Positions 24,091 through 32,755 of a DNA stretch of 51,647 bases are shown one piece after another. The notes beneath the pieces were generated by a model, which was given only the letters and a program-made list of their open reading frames with translations, made no database searches and was not told the DNA's origin. Both the position numbers and the translations under genes were made by a program. Position 1 is the first letter of the stretch. Each line of letters begins with the position of its first letter. Source of the DNA: Ilumatobacteraceae bacterium (GTDB taxonomy: Bacteria; Actinomycetota; Acidimicrobiia; Acidimicrobiales; Ilumatobacteraceae); contig JAFMNE010000013.1 of NCBI GenBank assembly GCA_017859395.1, positions 1 to 51,647 of the forward strand, written 5' to 3'.

Positions 24091-26707
24091 TCACGTGCGG
24101 CGGTCATTTCTCGCCGCACGCGGAGTCGATGCCGATCGCTTCCAAATCGAGGCGATGGACGCGATCGATGAGGGCCGGCATGTGGTCGTCGCCGCACCGA
24201 CGGGCAGTGGAAAGACGTTGCCCGCCGAGTACGCCATCGAACGGGCCATTGCCGCTGGCCGACGTGCCTTCTACACCACGCCGCTCAAAGCGCTGTCCAA
24301 CCAGAAGTACCGAGACCTCGTTGAGCGCCACGGCGAGGATGCGGTCGGGCTGCTGACGGGTGATACGAGCCACCGTCCCGGCGCCGATGTTGTGGTCATG
24401 ACGACCGAGGTGCTGCGCAACATGATCTACGCGGCATCGCCAGATATTGACGAGCTGGCGGTGGTCGTGCTCGACGAAGTCCATTTCCTCCAAGACGCCT
24501 ACCGGGGACCGGTCTGGGAGGAAATCATCATCCACCTACCCGACCACATTGCCTTGGTCGCGCTGTCGGCAACGGTGTCGAATAGCGGCGAGTTGGCCGA
24601 ATGGATCTCGACGGTTCGCGGACCCACGGACTCGGTTGTGGAGACCCGGCGACCAGTTCCGCTCGAGGACCATTTCATGGTGGAGGACCTGACCAATGAT
24701 CGGGTGGTCTTCGAGCCGATGTTCCTCGACGGGGGCCAGAACCGGTCGCTATCGCGACTTGATGAGTCGGCAGGTCCACGCCACCGTGGTCATGACCGCC
24801 GCCGCCGTGCACCGAATGCGCGGCGATTGGCAACCCCGGATCGCGTCGAGGTGATTGAGCAGTTGCGACGCCGCGACATGTTGCCTGCCATCGTGTTCGT
24901 GTTCTCGCGAGCGCAGTGCGAGCAGGCGGCGACGAACTGTGTGGATGCTGGGTTGGTGCTCTGCGATGACGATGAGCGATTGCGGATATCGGAGATCGTG
25001 TCCGAGCGTCTTGCGGGCCTTGACCCCGCTGATCTCGAGGTTCTCGATGCCGCCGGGTTCGAAATGAGGCTCGCGGCTGGCATTGCCGCACACCATGCGG
25101 GAATGGTGCCGCCATTCAAAGAGGCGGTGGAGCGCTGTTTCGCAGAGGGTTTGGTCAAAGTCGTATTCGCCACCGAGACCCTTGCTGTGGGCGTGAATAT
25201 GCCGGCGCGCAGTGTGGTGATCGAACGCACCACGAAATACAACGGGGATCATCACGTCTCGTTGTCTGCGGGTGAATTCACGCAATTGACCGGGCGGGCC
25301 GGCCGACGGGGGATCGACGAGATGGGGGCCGCGGTCGTTCTGTGGAGCCCATGGGTGCGGTTCTCGGCGATTGCTGATCTTGCCGCCAGTCGCTCGTTTG
25401 CTCTGCGCTCGGTGTTCCGTCCGACGTACAACATGGTGGCAAATCTGGTGCGCCGTCACGACCATGCAACAGCACGACGCCTGCTCACAATGTCGTTCGC
25501 CCAGTTCCAAGGCGATGCTGAGGTGGTGCGGCTCGAAGGTCGCCTCCAGCGTCGCCGCGACCGTTATGACGAGCTGCGTGCAACAGCGACGAGCCCATAT
25601 GGGGATATCGACGATTACCGCACCGGTGGTCGTGTGGCGCCCAGTGATCCGATCGCCGCGGGTGTCGCAGCGTTACGACCGGGCGATGTCATTCATGCTC
25701 GGGTGGGCGGATACCGAGGCCCGGTCGTTGTTGTGGCCACAGCAGCTCGATCGGCGGGGATCCGCCTTGATGTTGTGACCGCGCCTGGTCGGGTTGCGTC
25801 GTTGTCGACGCGTGACTTCGATGCGCCACCGGTGGTGGCGGGCCGCGTGCAGCTTCCCGGGGCCTATACGCCGCATCGGCGCGAGTACCGCCAAGAGGTT
25901 GCGCGGCGGCTCAAACGGGTCGATCTTCGGCCACCGGGAGCACGCAGCCGTCGCAGCGCTGCCAGTCATCCACAGGGGCATCCAGTGGAAGCCGACCCGG
26001 ATTTGCGGCGTCGCCTGCGTGCTGCCGACGACGCCGATCGTGTTGCGCGGGACATCGCCGAGATCGAGCGCCGTGTGGGGGAGCGGCGCGGGTCGCTCGG
26101 ACGTGACTTTGATGCGGTTGTTGGAGTGCTGGCCGAACTTGGGTACGTCGATGCCTCGGAGTGGTGCCTGACGGACGATGGTGATGTGATCGCTGGCTTG
26201 TTTCATGAGAGCGACCTCTTGGTTGCCGAGGCAGTTGGCCGAGGTCTCTTCAACGGTCTGTCAGCTCCTGAAGTGGCAGCCCTCGCATCATGTGTGGTGT
26301 ACGAGGACCGCAGCCCCGAGCCGCCACCGCCAGCGCGCCATCCAACTGCTGAGGTTGCCCGCCGAGCGCGTTCGCTGGAGCGTCTACACGCTGAACTCGT
26401 CAAACTGTCCGACCGGTATGGAGCCCCTCGTCCGCGCGATCCCGACGGGGGATTCAGCGACATTGCCTTTGGCTGGGTCGATGGTGAATCATTCGCCGAT
26501 CTCGTCGACGGTACCGACCTGACCGGCGGCGATTTCGTGCGCACGATTCGCCAAGTAGTCGACCTGTGCGAGCAGCTCTCGCAGGTCGCACCCGACGAGG
26601 CGGTGGCCACGGCTGCGGCGGCTGCGGTGGCTGCGGGAGTCCGCGGCGTTGTCGCTGATTCCGCCGTGGTGCAACCGGCACCGGAAGATGGGGGAGCACA
26701 GCAATGA
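24083..26707 (+). CDS. helY: Ski2-like DEAD/DEAH-box RNA helicase HelY
   Basis: An 874-residue superfamily 2 helicase of the Ski2/Mtr4 type, likely acting on RNA. Motif I APTGSGKT (near 42-49), motif II LDEVHFLQD, motif III ALSATVSNS and motif VI QLTGRAGRRGID are intact. The C-terminal third contains winged-helix and helical-bundle regions typical of actinobacterial HelY and ends in an Ala-rich tail. ATG 24083 overlaps tatC. The next gene overlaps its stop by ATGA. Confidence 0.93.
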   Translation: MSDHVRRSFLAARGVDADRFQIEAMDAIDEGRHVVVAAPTGSGKTLPAEYAIERAIAAGRRAFYTTPLKALSNQKYRDLVERHGEDAVGLLTGDTSHRPGADVVVMTTEVLRNMIYAASPDIDELAVVVLDEVHFLQDAYRGPVWEEIIIHLPDHIALVALSATVSNSGELAEWISTVRGPTDSVVETRRPVPLEDHFMVEDLTNDRVVFEPMFLDGGQNRSLSRLDESAGPRHRGHDRRRRAPNARRLATPDRVEVIEQLRRRDMLPAIVFVFSRAQCEQAATNCVDAGLVLCDDDERLRISEIVSERLAGLDPADLEVLDAAGFEMRLAAGIAAHHAGMVPPFKEAVERCFAEGLVKVVFATETLAVGVNMPARSVVIERTTKYNGDHHVSLSAGEFTQLTGRAGRRGIDEMGAAVVLWSPWVRFSAIADLAASRSFALRSVFRPTYNMVANLVRRHDHATARRLLTMSFAQFQGDAEVVRLEGRLQRRRDRYDELRATATSPYGDIDDYRTGGRVAPSDPIAAGVAALRPGDVIHARVGGYRGPVVVVATAARSAGIRLDVVTAPGRVASLSTRDFDAPPVVAGRVQLPGAYTPHRREYRQEVARRLKRVDLRPPGARSRRSAASHPQGHPVEADPDLRRRLRAADDADRVARDIAEIERRVGERRGSLGRDFDAVVGVLAELGYVDASEWCLTDDGDVIAGLFHESDLLVAEAVGRGLFNGLSAPEVAALASCVVYEDRSPEPPPPARHPTAEVARRARSLERLHAELVKLSDRYGAPRPRDPDGGFSDIAFGWVDGESFADLVDGTDLTGGDFVRTIRQVVDLCEQLSQVAPDEAVATAAAAAVAAGVRGVVADSAVVQPAPEDGGAQQ

Positions 26708-27294
26708 TCACTCCGGGCCATGAGTGGGCGCGGCGCGACGGCTCGGTGTCTGACGCGACCGTGACGAGCGACAGGGAGTTGGCGGCTGCAATGGGAAGTA
26801 CCGTCGTGCTGCGTGGCGGTGATGTGCACCGTGCCCTCGGGGCGCCGATGGGTGTGCCCGGCAACGCGACAGTGGCGGTCGATCTCATCGAGGTGTGTGC
26901 AGAGGGCACCACGATTGCAGTCGCGGCGTCATATGTCTTGATCGGTCGTGCTCCGCATCGGCTCGGCCGATTGGTCGGGGCCTGGCATGTGCTGACCAAC
27001 GCCGGTTTCGTCGGTCGGTATGAACTCGCTCCGCGTGCACATCCCGGCGACGGGGCAGCAGATCTGTTTAGTGTGGCCTCGTCGATGTCGCTACGCCAGC
27101 GCATCGGGGCCGCACGACGGTCACGCCTTGGTGCTCACCTGCCGCATCCTGCCCTTCGCGTTCGGCGGGTGCGCGACTATGTGCACGATCTCCAGCGGGG
27201 TGAGCGAGTGTGGGTGGATGGCCATCGCGTCTCGTGCCGTATGGCTTCACTGCAGTTGCGGGTTGTGCCCGAGGCAGTGCACGTGCGGCTCTGA
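26704..27294 (+). CDS. YegS/diacylglycerol-kinase C-terminal-domain-like protein
   Basis: A 196-residue protein resembling only the C-terminal beta-sandwich half of lipid kinases of the DAGK/YegS fold: LVGAWHVLTNAGFVGRYEL, ADLFSVASSMSLRQRI, GAHLPHPALRVRRV and WVDGHRV, where the last parallels the DGE turn of that family. No kinase nucleotide-binding GGDGT motif is present, so catalysis is unlikely on its own. The assignment is a pattern judgement. Start overlaps helY by ATGA. A membrane or lipid role is inference. Confidence 0.65.
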   Translation: MITPGHEWARRDGSVSDATVTSDRELAAAMGSTVVLRGGDVHRALGAPMGVPGNATVAVDLIEVCAEGTTIAVAASYVLIGRAPHRLGRLVGAWHVLTNAGFVGRYELAPRAHPGDGAADLFSVASSMSLRQRIGAARRSRLGAHLPHPALRVRRVRDYVHDLQRGERVWVDGHRVSCRMASLQLRVVPEAVHVRL

Positions 27295-27325
27295 GAGCAT
27301 CCACGTCGGCTCGGCCGAGCGATCG

Positions 27326-27331
27326 TACGAT
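27326..27331 (+). promoter_or_regulatory. -10 element for thyX
   Basis: TACGAT, 8 nt before GTG 27340. Confidence 0.4.
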
Positions 27332-27339
27332 GTGATGTC

Positions 27340-28935
27340 GTGACCTACGTCGCCGAGGAGTTCACCCCCGATGAGGCCGATGTCCTGCGGCGATACTTCA
27401 CGAATCTCGACCGCCCGGTGTTTGCCCTCGTCAACTTGCCCGAGGTGGTGAAGGGCGCGTTGTTCGCCCGCTATTCACGATCGCCAAAGAGCCTTCGCCG
27501 GTTGTTCCTCGATGAGTTCGTGGGCGAACTCGATGTTGACGGCGATGCAACTGTTGACGCCACCGTCGGGCTCGATCGCGCCGAGTCGCTCTACGAAAAA
27601 GTATTTGTCGAGTACGGCGACGATTCGGTCGCGCAGCTCGGTGGTGTGCATTTGGCCTGCGAGCAGGCATCGAATTTGCTCACCAAGGTGCTGGAATGGG
27701 GGCGGCTCATGAGCTACCTCGAGCAGAGCACCCGGTACATCTCCTATGACGCACGCTTCGGTGGGCGGTATCGCTTCCATCGCGACCCAGCGCTTCTGGC
27801 GAGCCGTCACGGCACCCGGTACATCGGTGAGATGGACCGCATGTTCGACAACTATTCGCAGGCCGCGCAGATAGTGACCGACCACGTCCGGCGCACCGTG
27901 GTGCAGCAGCCTGGGGACTCCGATTTCGTCTATCGGCAGGCCACGCGGGCCAAGGCACTCGATGCCGTCCGAGGAATGCTGCCTGCGGCTGCCACGTCGA
28001 ACGTCGGTATCTACGGCAGTGGTCAGGCCTATGAAGCTCTGCTGTTGCGCATGCGAGCCCATCCGCTTCCCGAGGCCCGCGAATACGCCGATCAGATGCT
28101 CGTCGAGTTGCGCAAAGTCATCCCGAGCTTCTTGCGGCGGGTGGACGTTCCCGAACGTGGCGGCGTTTGGTCCGAGTACCTCAGCAATGTGCGTGGCGAC
28201 ACTGAAGAACTTGTCGATTCATTATTTGGACGCACGCCGGTGGACTCGGTCGCGGAGGTCGAGCTGGTTGATTTTGATCCCGAGGCCGAGGACAAACTGC
28301 TGGCGGCGATCTGCTACCCACACTCCCACCTCGGCGAGCGCCAACTGTCCGCGCTGGTGGCGGGGCTGGGTGCCGAACAGCGGGCGGCGCTGTTGCGCGC
28401 TGCAGTGGGTGATCGCACAAACCGGCGTCACCGTCCGGGCCGGGCATTTGAGCGCAGCGATTACCGCTTTGACATCCTCAGCGACTACGGCGCATTCCGC
28501 GACTTGCAGCGGCACCGCATGTTGACGATCGACTGGCAGCAGCTGACGCCGAATCACGGCTTTGTCCGGCCGGAGCTGGTGGATGAGGCGGGTGCGGGTC
28601 CGTTGTTTGATGAATCGATGGAGCGTTCAGCCGAACTCTTCGATGTATTGCGGCCTGATTTTGACCAACAAGCGCAGTACGCCGTGGCAATGGCGTACAG
28701 GCTGCGATATTCGATGCAGTTCAATGCTCGTGAAGCCATGCATCTGATCGAATTACGATCGAGCCCGCAAGGCCATCCGTCGTATCGGCGCGTAGCACTT
28801 GAGATGCACCGATGTATCGCCGAAGTCGCTGGTCATCGTGCTATTGCGGATGCGATGACCCACGTGACCCATGAGGCACCAGAGCTTGAGCGCCTTGATG
28901 CGGAGCGCCGAATCGCTGCGCGTCGTGCCACTTGA
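27340..28935 (+). CDS. thyX: two-domain flavin-dependent thymidylate synthase-like protein
   Basis: A 531-residue protein made of two ThyX folds in tandem (about 20-260 and 300-525), where ordinary ThyX is one domain of 220-250 residues. ThyX makes dTMP from dUMP with methylene-tetrahydrofolate, FAD and NADPH. The family signature RHRxxSxNExSxRY is divided. Domain 1 keeps the second half (R122, S125, E128, S130, R132, Y133) without the RH. Domain 2 keeps R391-H392-R393 but has Thr, Trp and Gln at the later positions. Domain 2 keeps FNAREAMHLIELR; domain 1 has a weaker equivalent. It is probably active as a composite site; whether it is the only thymidylate synthase cannot be judged. Confidence 0.85.
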   Translation: MTYVAEEFTPDEADVLRRYFTNLDRPVFALVNLPEVVKGALFARYSRSPKSLRRLFLDEFVGELDVDGDATVDATVGLDRAESLYEKVFVEYGDDSVAQLGGVHLACEQASNLLTKVLEWGRLMSYLEQSTRYISYDARFGGRYRFHRDPALLASRHGTRYIGEMDRMFDNYSQAAQIVTDHVRRTVVQQPGDSDFVYRQATRAKALDAVRGMLPAAATSNVGIYGSGQAYEALLLRMRAHPLPEAREYADQMLVELRKVIPSFLRRVDVPERGGVWSEYLSNVRGDTEELVDSLFGRTPVDSVAEVELVDFDPEAEDKLLAAICYPHSHLGERQLSALVAGLGAEQRAALLRAAVGDRTNRRHRPGRAFERSDYRFDILSDYGAFRDLQRHRMLTIDWQQLTPNHGFVRPELVDEAGAGPLFDESMERSAELFDVLRPDFDQQAQYAVAMAYRLRYSMQFNAREAMHLIELRSSPQGHPSYRRVALEMHRCIAEVAGHRAIADAMTHVTHEAPELERLDAERRIAARRAT

Positions 28936-28993
28936 CAATTGGCCATGTGACAGACGTCGCACGATCGAGGGTGCGCGGCGGTGCTGTGTGGTC

Positions 28994-28999
28994 TACCAT
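28994..28999 (+). promoter_or_regulatory. possible -10 element for the poly-Asp gene
   Basis: TACCAT 41 bp before ATG 29041; the leader holds GAGGA about 10 nt before the start. Confidence 0.35.
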
Positions 29000-29040
29000 C
29001 CGGCGCAACCGCACTACACCCGACCGAGGACGCGTATTTC

Positions 29041-29538
29041 ATGGCTGACGACATCGACAATGAGGATCTCGAAGGTCTCGACGTGAGTGCCGAGGCCGAC
29101 GCCGAGGACGAGGACATCGACGACGGCGATTTCGGCGGCGGCGACGAATTTGACGGCGACGACGACGTCGAGTTCGGCGGTGACGACGATGATGCCGACG
29201 ACGACGACGATGACGATGACGATGACGATGACGAATCGTCCACCGAATCGCGCCGCCGTGCGGCCAATGACGGAGACGATGACGACGAGGACATGGTCAA
29301 TCCCGATGATGTCGAGGCCGATCTTGACACCATCTTGAAAGACCGTATGGTCACGGTCACTGTCGACGACGATGACGAAGAAGAGACCCCGGTCGTTGAG
29401 GAACGTGGTGAAGTTGTTGAGGGTGTGAAGCCCAAGCGTGCCGATGAGCAGATGTGTCCAAGCTGTTTCTTGCTGGTGAGGTCCAACGCGCCTGCTTGCC
29501 CAGTGGGCGACGACGACTGCCCGATCCTGTCGGCTTGA
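29041..29538 (+). CDS. highly acidic protein with C-terminal zinc-binding segment, DUF4193-like
   Basis: A 165-residue protein whose first ~115 residues are extremely Asp/Glu-rich, including a run of 12 Asp residues, and are predicted disordered. The C-terminal 40 residues (PKRADEQMCPSCFLL...CPVGDDDCPIL) hold four cysteines and resemble the short DUF4193 family of actinobacteria, in which a CxxCF element follows a QADEF-like strand. DUF4193 proteins are about 100 residues, so the acidic half is an extension. Function unknown. The stop overlaps the start of the GNAT gene (TGATG). Confidence 0.75.
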   Translation: MADDIDNEDLEGLDVSAEADAEDEDIDDGDFGGGDEFDGDDDVEFGGDDDDADDDDDDDDDDDDESSTESRRRAANDGDDDDEDMVNPDDVEADLDTILKDRMVTVTVDDDDEEETPVVEERGEVVEGVKPKRADEQMCPSCFLLVRSNAPACPVGDDDCPILSA

Positions 29539-29981
29539 TGGAACAAGTCGTCCGCCGGGCAGTCCCGGAGGACCATCCCGTTCTCAACGAACTTGAAAAC
29601 GAGGCGCGTGCCGCGGTGCTCGAGACGCGCGGTGGTGCGCGGTGGTGCGAGGTTGTGCCCGCGCGGCGCGGGCGCTGGTTCGACGATGGTGCGCAAGTGT
29701 TCGTCGCCGAGATTGATGCGGTCGGTGTTGGCTATCTGGTGTTGATCCCAGGGGAGGTGGCGGTGGTCGAATCGGTGTTCGTCACTCCCGGTGCCCGTGA
29801 GGTTGGCTTTGGGGACTGGTTGCTCGAGGCGGCGCTCTCTTCAGCGGTTGAGGAAGGGTCACGCCTGTTGGAGGGCACTGCCCTTCCTGGCGATCGCGAT
29901 CTGAAAAATTTGTTTGAACGGGCTGGCATTGTCGCCCGGGCGATCACGGTGTCGGTGCCGCTACGCCCCTCGCAGTCGTGA
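29538..29981 (+). CDS. GNAT-fold acyltransferase-like protein
   Basis: A 147-residue single-domain protein with the GNAT strand order: an N-terminal helix pair (RRAVPEDHPVLNELENEARAA region), the central strand GVGYLVLIPG, the beta4 strand VVESVFVTPGAREVGFGDWLLEAAL summarised by VESVFVTPG and the acetyl-CoA pyrophosphate loop REVGFG, and a final strand region. The loop lacks the full RxxGxG/A consensus (REVGFGD), close enough to bind CoA. Target unknown. It is translationally coupled to the acidic zinc protein. Confidence 0.75.
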   Translation: MEQVVRRAVPEDHPVLNELENEARAAVLETRGGARWCEVVPARRGRWFDDGAQVFVAEIDAVGVGYLVLIPGEVAVVESVFVTPGAREVGFGDWLLEAALSSAVEEGSRLLEGTALPGDRDLKNLFERAGIVARAITVSVPLRPSQS

Positions 29982-30081
29982 GCGGAACTCGTTCATTTCC
30001 ACCACCGCACACCGTTGATCGTGGTGCATCGCGCACAGTTGGCCCTTGGCGCCATCTCGAGCGGTGGCAGCGATCGACCGG

Positions 30082-30099
30082 TGGTCAGCGCCCTGACCA
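30082..30099 (-). terminator. possible hairpin at the echA stop
   Basis: A 7-bp stem TGGTCAG/CTGACCA with a CGCC loop that includes the enoyl-CoA hydratase stop codon, between convergent genes. No T-tract follows, so a terminator role is weakly supported. Confidence 0.3.
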
Positions 30100-30870
30100 G
30101 TTCGGTGGCCGCTTTTCTATAAACGCCGTGAGGCCTTCTTTGGTGTCCTCGGATGTAAGCACTTCCCCGAAGGCCTGATTCGTCATCTTCTTCAAGGTGT
30201 CATCGTCGGCCCATGCGGATGCAAGAACGACACGGCGTGACGCCCATACGGCCAGTGGCGCACAGGCGCAGATCTGATCTGCGAGCTGCTGAGCAGCGTC
30301 CATTGCGCCGCCAGCTGGTACCAGTCGGTTGATGAGCCCGAGCTGGTGGGCTCGCTCTGCGGGAATTGGCTCACCGGTCAGAATTGCCTCCATGGCTGCT
30401 GCTTGCCCGATTGCGCGTGGAAGGCGGAACAATCCTCCGGCGCCGGCGATCAGATTTCGTTTCACCTCGGCCAGGCCAAAAGCAGATCGTTCGGTGGCGA
30501 CCACCATGTCAGCCGCAAGCACGATTTCGCATCCGCCCGCGGTGGCCAGGCCATCAACGGCCGCGATGATCGGCTTTGTGCGCTCGCGGTAGACGAATCC
30601 GGCGAATCCACCGCGCTCGGTGTTCAAGGCGCCTGCATCACCCGAGTTGATCGCTTTGAGATCTGCTCCGGCGCAGAACACGGGGCGCTCGTGGCCGTCG
30701 GTGTTGGCGGTGAGAATGCCAACCCACACCAGTTCGTCGGCCTCCATGCGGTCGACGGCTGCTTCAAGGCCGGCAGCGACGTCGCCGTTGACGGCGTTGC
30801 GGGCCTCGGGCCGATTGAGGGTAATGACCGCGACGCGGCCATCGGTGCGATATTCAACGATGTCAGCCAT
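30085..30870 (-). CDS. enoyl-CoA hydratase/isomerase family protein
   Basis: A 261-residue crotonase-fold enzyme acting on acyl-CoA. The oxyanion-hole segments FCAGADLKAI and LATAGGCEIVLAADM are present, with Glu in GGCE and in the FGLAEVKRNLIAGAGG stretch at the two usual catalytic positions, which suits a hydratase. ATG 30870 is chosen since TAGGCT lies 6 nt upstream; GTG 30876 is possible. It lies downstream of the Arg-rich protein gene on the same strand with its own promoter. The substrate is not predictable. Confidence 0.9.
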   Translation of the reverse strand: MADIVEYRTDGRVAVITLNRPEARNAVNGDVAAGLEAAVDRMEADELVWVGILTANTDGHERPVFCAGADLKAINSGDAGALNTERGGFAGFVYRERTKPIIAAVDGLATAGGCEIVLAADMVVATERSAFGLAEVKRNLIAGAGGLFRLPRAIGQAAAMEAILTGEPIPAERAHQLGLINRLVPAGGAMDAAQQLADQICACAPLAVWASRRVVLASAWADDDTLKKMTNQAFGEVLTSEDTKEGLTAFIEKRPPNWSGR

Positions 30871-30876
30871 CGGCAC

Positions 30877-30882
30877 AGCCTA
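30877..30882 (-). promoter_or_regulatory. -10 element for the enoyl-CoA hydratase gene
   Basis: TAGGCT on the minus strand, 6 nt before ATG 30870. Confidence 0.45.
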
Positions 30883-30921
30883 GGGAGTGCACAGTCGCCA
30901 CAACGCGGCAGGCGGCTGCAC

Positions 30922-32664
30922 TCAGGCGGGTGCTGTGGTGTCGTCGTCGGTTGCTGTTGCGTGTTCTGGCTCGACGGTGGCCTCGGTTGATGCGGATGTG
31001 TCATCGGCGGCGCCTGTGGGTGCACCGTCGGTGTTGTCGGTAGCTGCGGCTTCAACACCCTGCGCTGGCGCATCACCGGTAACGTCCGTTGGTTCCTCGT
31101 CAGCAATCGTGACATTTTCTGTGACGTCTACGACGACATCTTCTGTGACGTCTTCGGCGGCGGGGGCCTCCGGAGTCGGGGTACCTGCATCCATTGATGA
31201 GGCGACATCAACGGATGCGTCGTCGCTCGCGCCGGTCGCGGACGATGGAGCGGTTTCGGTGGCGTCGCTGGCGGCAGCCTCGTTGGTCGTTTTCGCTGTG
31301 GACTCGCCACGACGTCCCTTGCGTCGGCGATCTGTGCCACCGCTGGCACCTCCCTGGCCATCGCGGCGTGGCGGCCCGGTGCGCAGCGGGCGCGGCATGG
31401 GTGCACCCTCGGGCACCTCCACACCGAACATGGCGGCAATCTGGGGCATTGCCGGTCCGATGCGTTCGACCGTTGCGCGTAACTCGTCGGTGACGGTGGT
31501 TGGGGCACCCATCGGTGTCACCATCTTCCGGATCGGAGAAAATGCTGCGGCTTCGAGCACGGCAATCCAGCGGTCGGGGCTCTCGATCGGAGTCAGCGTG
31601 GCATTGGTTGAATCGAGTAAGCGGGTAGCGATGTCGGCGGGAAACACGACGCCTGCCTTCGGCGGCTGCGAGGACAGGCGCAGCGCGCGGATCACGCGGC
31701 CGATAGCGAGTGCTGCATCAACATCGGCGAACCACAGTTGGAGCTCTTGCTCTTGACGCCGTGCTAGCGCCTCTCGTAGTTGCTCAACGATGGCTGATGT
31801 CGATGAGTCGCGGGCAATGCTCGGATCACCTGCAGCGGTGAGGACCGAGCGCAGGTCGCGCATATCCACCTGATCAGCGGTGGCGAGTGCGGCGTCGGCA
31901 CGGTCACGCCATTCCGCGACGCGAAGGCGGGGGAGTAGGTTCTCAGCCAATCGCATCACCGTGTCGTCGGGCATGACGGCCCGGCCCTCTGCAGCCAGAC
32001 GTGTGTTTTCCTCTGCGAGTCGGCTGCGAACTGCGGCCATACCTTTGAGCGCAAGCTCGGCAATTGGTTGCTGCTCGGCGGGAAGGTCAGCCAATACCGC
32101 CGTGCGATGCTGGCGTCCGGGTCGAAGCCGCTTCGGCTTTGGACGCTGCGGCATCTCCGGTGGCGGGGTGAAACGAGGCCCTCCGCGGCCACGACCTTGG
32201 CGGCGGTCGTTGCCACCATCGCCGTCACGGCGGCCACGACGCCCGTCGTCATCGCGCCCGCCGGTCGCCCCATCTCGACGGCGGTCACCGTCGTTGCGCC
32301 GCCGATCGCCATCCTTACGGCCCTCACCGTCATCGCGCCGACGACGGCGCCGGTCGCCGTCGCGACGTTCGCCGCGTTCGCGCCGGGCACGAGTCTCGAT
32401 GACCGGGACGAACTCTTCGTCGTGGCCAAGGATCTCGAGGCGGTCATCGCGGTCACGGCGTTCACGGCCGGACAGCACCTGCACGATCTCGATGCTGTCC
32501 AAGCCCTGCTCAACTTCAACTTTCAGCACCGAACCAACAGCAATATCGCCGGGAAGGGTGCCAGCAGCGACCACGCCGCGGGGGTTTTTGGCTCCTGCGG
32601 CACGCCAGGTCCAACCGCCGTCATCGCGGGCGCTGGTGATCTCGATGTCGATCCGTCGGGACAT
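30922..32664 (-). CDS. modular protein with Arg/Asp-rich disordered linker, probable nucleic-acid binder
   Basis: A 580-residue protein of no recognised family. N-terminal ~75 residues look like a small beta barrel (MSRRIDIEITSARDDGG... GSVLKVEVEQGLDSIEIVQVL), similar in pattern to a TRAM/OB RNA-binding fold. Residues about 78-165 are almost entirely Arg, Asp and Gly (RRDGDRRRRRRDDG and similar). A helical domain follows (about 185-390). The C-terminal ~190 residues are low-complexity: first Arg/Gly-rich, then Ala/Thr/Asp-rich. ATG 32664 has TACCGT 8 nt upstream. Composition suggests RNA binding and possibly condensate formation, as in RNase E-type linkers; no catalytic domain is seen. Confidence 0.75.
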   Translation of the reverse strand: MSRRIDIEITSARDDGGWTWRAAGAKNPRGVVAAGTLPGDIAVGSVLKVEVEQGLDSIEIVQVLSGRERRDRDDRLEILGHDEEFVPVIETRARRERGERRDGDRRRRRRDDGEGRKDGDRRRNDGDRRRDGATGGRDDDGRRGRRDGDGGNDRRQGRGRGGPRFTPPPEMPQRPKPKRLRPGRQHRTAVLADLPAEQQPIAELALKGMAAVRSRLAEENTRLAAEGRAVMPDDTVMRLAENLLPRLRVAEWRDRADAALATADQVDMRDLRSVLTAAGDPSIARDSSTSAIVEQLREALARRQEQELQLWFADVDAALAIGRVIRALRLSSQPPKAGVVFPADIATRLLDSTNATLTPIESPDRWIAVLEAAAFSPIRKMVTPMGAPTTVTDELRATVERIGPAMPQIAAMFGVEVPEGAPMPRPLRTGPPRRDGQGGASGGTDRRRKGRRGESTAKTTNEAAASDATETAPSSATGASDDASVDVASSMDAGTPTPEAPAAEDVTEDVVVDVTENVTIADEEPTDVTGDAPAQGVEAAATDNTDGAPTGAADDTSASTEATVEPEHATATDDDTTAPA

Positions 32665-32672
32665 GGGTCGAA

Positions 32673-32678
32673 ACGGTA
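32673..32678 (-). promoter_or_regulatory. -10 element for the Arg-rich protein gene
   Basis: TACCGT on the minus strand, 8 nt before ATG 32664. Confidence 0.4.
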
Positions 32679-32743
32679 GCGGGTGGCGGGTGCGAACACC
32701 CACGGAATGGCTCGAATCCGGCGCGGGTGTGTTGGGCCAGGGC

Positions 32744-32749
32744 TACGGT
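32744..32749 (+). promoter_or_regulatory. -10 element for the carbonic anhydrase-like gene
   Basis: TACGGT, 6 nt before ATG 32756. Confidence 0.5.
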
Positions 32750-32755
32750 GTGCCA

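Noticed and set aside
28833-29696. 287-codon minus-strand frame with long poly-Ser runs
   Set aside because: It is the complement of the GAC/GAT repeats of the acidic protein; no promoter or homology.
31880-32755. Upstream extension of the carbonic anhydrase-like frame
   Set aside because: The extension is antisense to the Arg-rich protein; -10 spacing and homology put the start at 32756.
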